Part shown: piece by piece, positions 62,567 to 64,000 of the stretch
Layout: each line of letters opens with the position of its first letter
How positions within the stretch are numbered: the first letter of the stretch is position 1
Source: Bifidobacterium cebidarum
GTDB lineage: Bacteria; Actinomycetota; Actinomycetes; Actinomycetales; Bifidobacteriaceae
NCBI RefSeq assembly: GCF_009193305.1
Contig: NZ_WBVS01000001.1
Coordinates: 124,001 to 188,000 of the forward strand
Direction: 5' to 3'
DNA: 64,000 bases
Translations under genes and position numbers: made by a program
Notes under the pieces: model-generated
What the model saw: the letters and a program-made list of their open reading frames with translations, nothing else
Database searches by the model: none
Told to the model about the DNA's origin: nothing

Positions 62567-64000
62567 ATGACAACGACTCTGGTCGCTGGCGTTGATACGT
62601 CAACCCAATCAACGAAAGTTCGTGTTACGGACGCCGCAACCGGTAAACTGGTCCGCTTCGGCCAGGCCAAGCATCCGGACGGCACCTCAGTCAATCCTGA
62701 GTTCTGGTGGAAGGCCTTCCAAGAGGCCGCCGAGCAGGCCGGCGGATTGGATGATGTGGCCGCTCTGGCCGTAGGTGGCCAGCAGCACGGCATGGTGATC
62801 CTTGACAAGCAGGGCAACGTCATCCGCGACGCCATGCTGTGGAACGACATCAGCTCCGCCCCGCAGGCCGCCGCTCTGATTGAAAAGCTTGGCGAGGCCC
62901 CAGCCGAGGAAGATGAACCCGAAGACGTCATCGCCCGCGGCAAGCAGCGCTGGGTCAAGGCGGTCGGCTCCTCCCCTGTGGCCTCCTACACACTTACCAA
63001 GGTGGCATGGGTGGCTGAAAACGAGCCGGAGAACGCCAAGAAGATCGCAGCTGTCTGCCTGCCGCATGATTGGCTGAGCTGGCGCATCGCCGGTTATGGC
63101 CCGGTGGCCGAAGGCGAGGACGCCCATCTGGAGGCTCTGTTCACCGACCGCTCCGACGCTTCCGGCACGATTTACTATGATGCCGCACACAACGAATACC
63201 GCCGCGATCTGATCGCCATGGTGCTTGCCGCCGCTGAAGGCGAGGAAGCCGCCAAGGCCCACGCCGATGCCATCGTGCTGCCCACCGTGCTCGGACCGAC
63301 CGAGTCCGCAGCAGTCAAGGCCTCCCCCGCCATCGCCGGCAAAGATGTTGAAGGCGGATGCATTCTGGGCCCCGGCGGCGGCGATAACGCCATGGCTTCT
63401 CTGGGCTTGGGTATGGCCGTCGGCGATGTCTCTATCTCGCTGGGTACCTCCGGCGTGGCCGCAGCCATTGCCGAAAACCCGGTCTACGATTTGACCGGAT
63501 CGGTTTCCGGCTTCGCCGACTGCACCGGCCACTACCTGCCGCTGGCCTGCACCATCAACGGCTCCCGTATTCTCGATGCCGGACGCGCAGCCCTCGGCGT
63601 GAATTACGACGAACTGGCCGACCTGGCCTTCAAGTCCGAGCCCGGAGCAGGCGGCATCACGCTGGTGCCATACTTCGACGGCGAGCGCACCCCGAACCGT
63701 CCGGACGCCACCGCATCCCTGACCGGCCTGACCCTGCACAACACCACCAAGGAGAACCTGGCTCGCGCATTCGTCGAAGGCCTGCTGTGCTCCCAGCGCG
63801 ACTGCCTTGAGCTGATTCGCTCGCTCGGCGCACAGATCAGCCGCATTCTGCTGATCGGCGGCGGCGCGAAGTCCGTGGCCATCCGCACGCTGGCGCCTTC
63901 CATCCTCGGCATGGAGGTGACCCGCCCGGCCACTGATGAGTATGTGGCTATCGGTGCCGCACGCCAGGCCGCCTGGGTGCTTTCCGGAGAGGCCGAGCCG
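62567..64000 (+). CDS. xylB: Xylulokinase (partial, C-terminus outside window)
   Basis: 478 residues visible and no stop before the edge; the family is about 500-510 residues. Motifs include VAGVDTSTQSTKVRV (phosphate 1), VGGQQHGMVIL with LWNDISS (substrate Asp), ISLGTSGVAAAI (phosphate 2) and RILLIGGGAKS (adenosine). It phosphorylates D-xylulose to xylulose-5-phosphate, which enters the bifid shunt at phosphoketolase. AGGAGG lies 5 nt before the ATG. A short acidic insertion (EAPAEEDEPEDVIARG) follows the substrate region. Confidence 0.93.
   Translation, partial: MTTTLVAGVDTSTQSTKVRVTDAATGKLVRFGQAKHPDGTSVNPEFWWKAFQEAAEQAGGLDDVAALAVGGQQHGMVILDKQGNVIRDAMLWNDISSAPQAAALIEKLGEAPAEEDEPEDVIARGKQRWVKAVGSSPVASYTLTKVAWVAENEPENAKKIAAVCLPHDWLSWRIAGYGPVAEGEDAHLEALFTDRSDASGTIYYDAAHNEYRRDLIAMVLAAAEGEEAAKAHADAIVLPTVLGPTESAAVKASPAIAGKDVEGGCILGPGGGDNAMASLGLGMAVGDVSISLGTSGVAAAIAENPVYDLTGSVSGFADCTGHYLPLACTINGSRILDAGRAALGVNYDELADLAFKSEPGAGGITLVPYFDGERTPNRPDATASLTGLTLHNTTKENLARAFVEGLLCSQRDCLELIRSLGAQISRILLIGGGAKSVAIRTLAPSILGMEVTRPATDEYVAIGAARQAAWVLSGEAEP

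Overview
The window is a high-GC, gene-dense chromosomal segment from an anaerobic actinobacterium. The gene set points to Bifidobacterium, most likely the B. longum group: an actinobacterial-type DapD, an oxygen-independent ribonucleotide reductase (nrdDG), xylulokinase beside a ROK regulator, a sugar ABC transporter without its own ATPase next to a GH31 glycosidase and a LacI regulator, and a giant 2-hydroxyacyl-CoA dehydratase activase-like protein. The genus is inferred from gene content and remembered protein families; no rRNA or phosphoketolase gene is present to confirm it. There is no prophage, IS element or CRISPR array. Both ends cut a gene: an MFS transporter on the left and xylB on the right.

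Layout. 1-2500: a MerR regulator divergent from an SDR dehydrogenase and an OFA-type MFS transporter, with a textbook 19-bp-spacer MerR promoter between them. 2524-9258: a glutamate-cysteine ligase-like gene and the 1737-residue activase/dehydratase-like protein. 9679-16123: a carbohydrate locus (binding protein and two permeases, divergent GH31, then LacI) with paired TAATACGTATTA-type operators. 16211-19680: nrdG-nrdD with two NrdR boxes upstream. 19878-25695: xseA-xseB, an acyl-CoA ligase, a carboxymuconolactone decarboxylase-like protein, a nucleoside deoxyribosyltransferase and a GNAT protein. 25799-31209: tRNA-Arg(CCT), a membrane-anchored EEP-fold protein, Ppx/GppA, an aminotransferase broken by a 7-bp tandem repeat, a Gfo/Idh/MocA oxidoreductase and a GNAT protein. 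31217-37673: a SWIM-SNF2 helicase divergent from a WYL regulator, then dapD. 37959-46071: gltA, map, a DUF308 membrane protein, an M13 peptidase, a second-type SSB and proS. 46243-51175: a large unknown membrane protein and an AmmeMemoRadiSam pair. 51216-60764: a Pif1-like helicase, orn, guaB, a WecA/MraY-type transferase, tsaC, an acetyltransferase, prmC, prfA and rpmE. 60903-64000: a CAT-anticodon tRNA, a ROK regulator and xylB.

The most unusual signal is a family of three long hairpins (3936-4024, 16997-17083, 59207-59293). Each has the same 36-nt central core, differing by one base in one copy, held in a 24-26 bp near-perfect stem. The stem sequence is different at every locus, so the pairing is conserved but the arm sequence is not. 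All three have the same orientation relative to transcription and sit 15-33 nt after a stop codon, between two co-directional genes, without a U-tract. I know of no described element with this design.

Other non-coding structures stand out. There is a 21-bp-period inverted array of CCTACAGTC between orn and guaB, an inverted pair of perfect DnaA boxes upstream of ssb, twin TCGAGG hairpins after dapD, and a heptanucleotide repeat that may phase-vary an aminotransferase.
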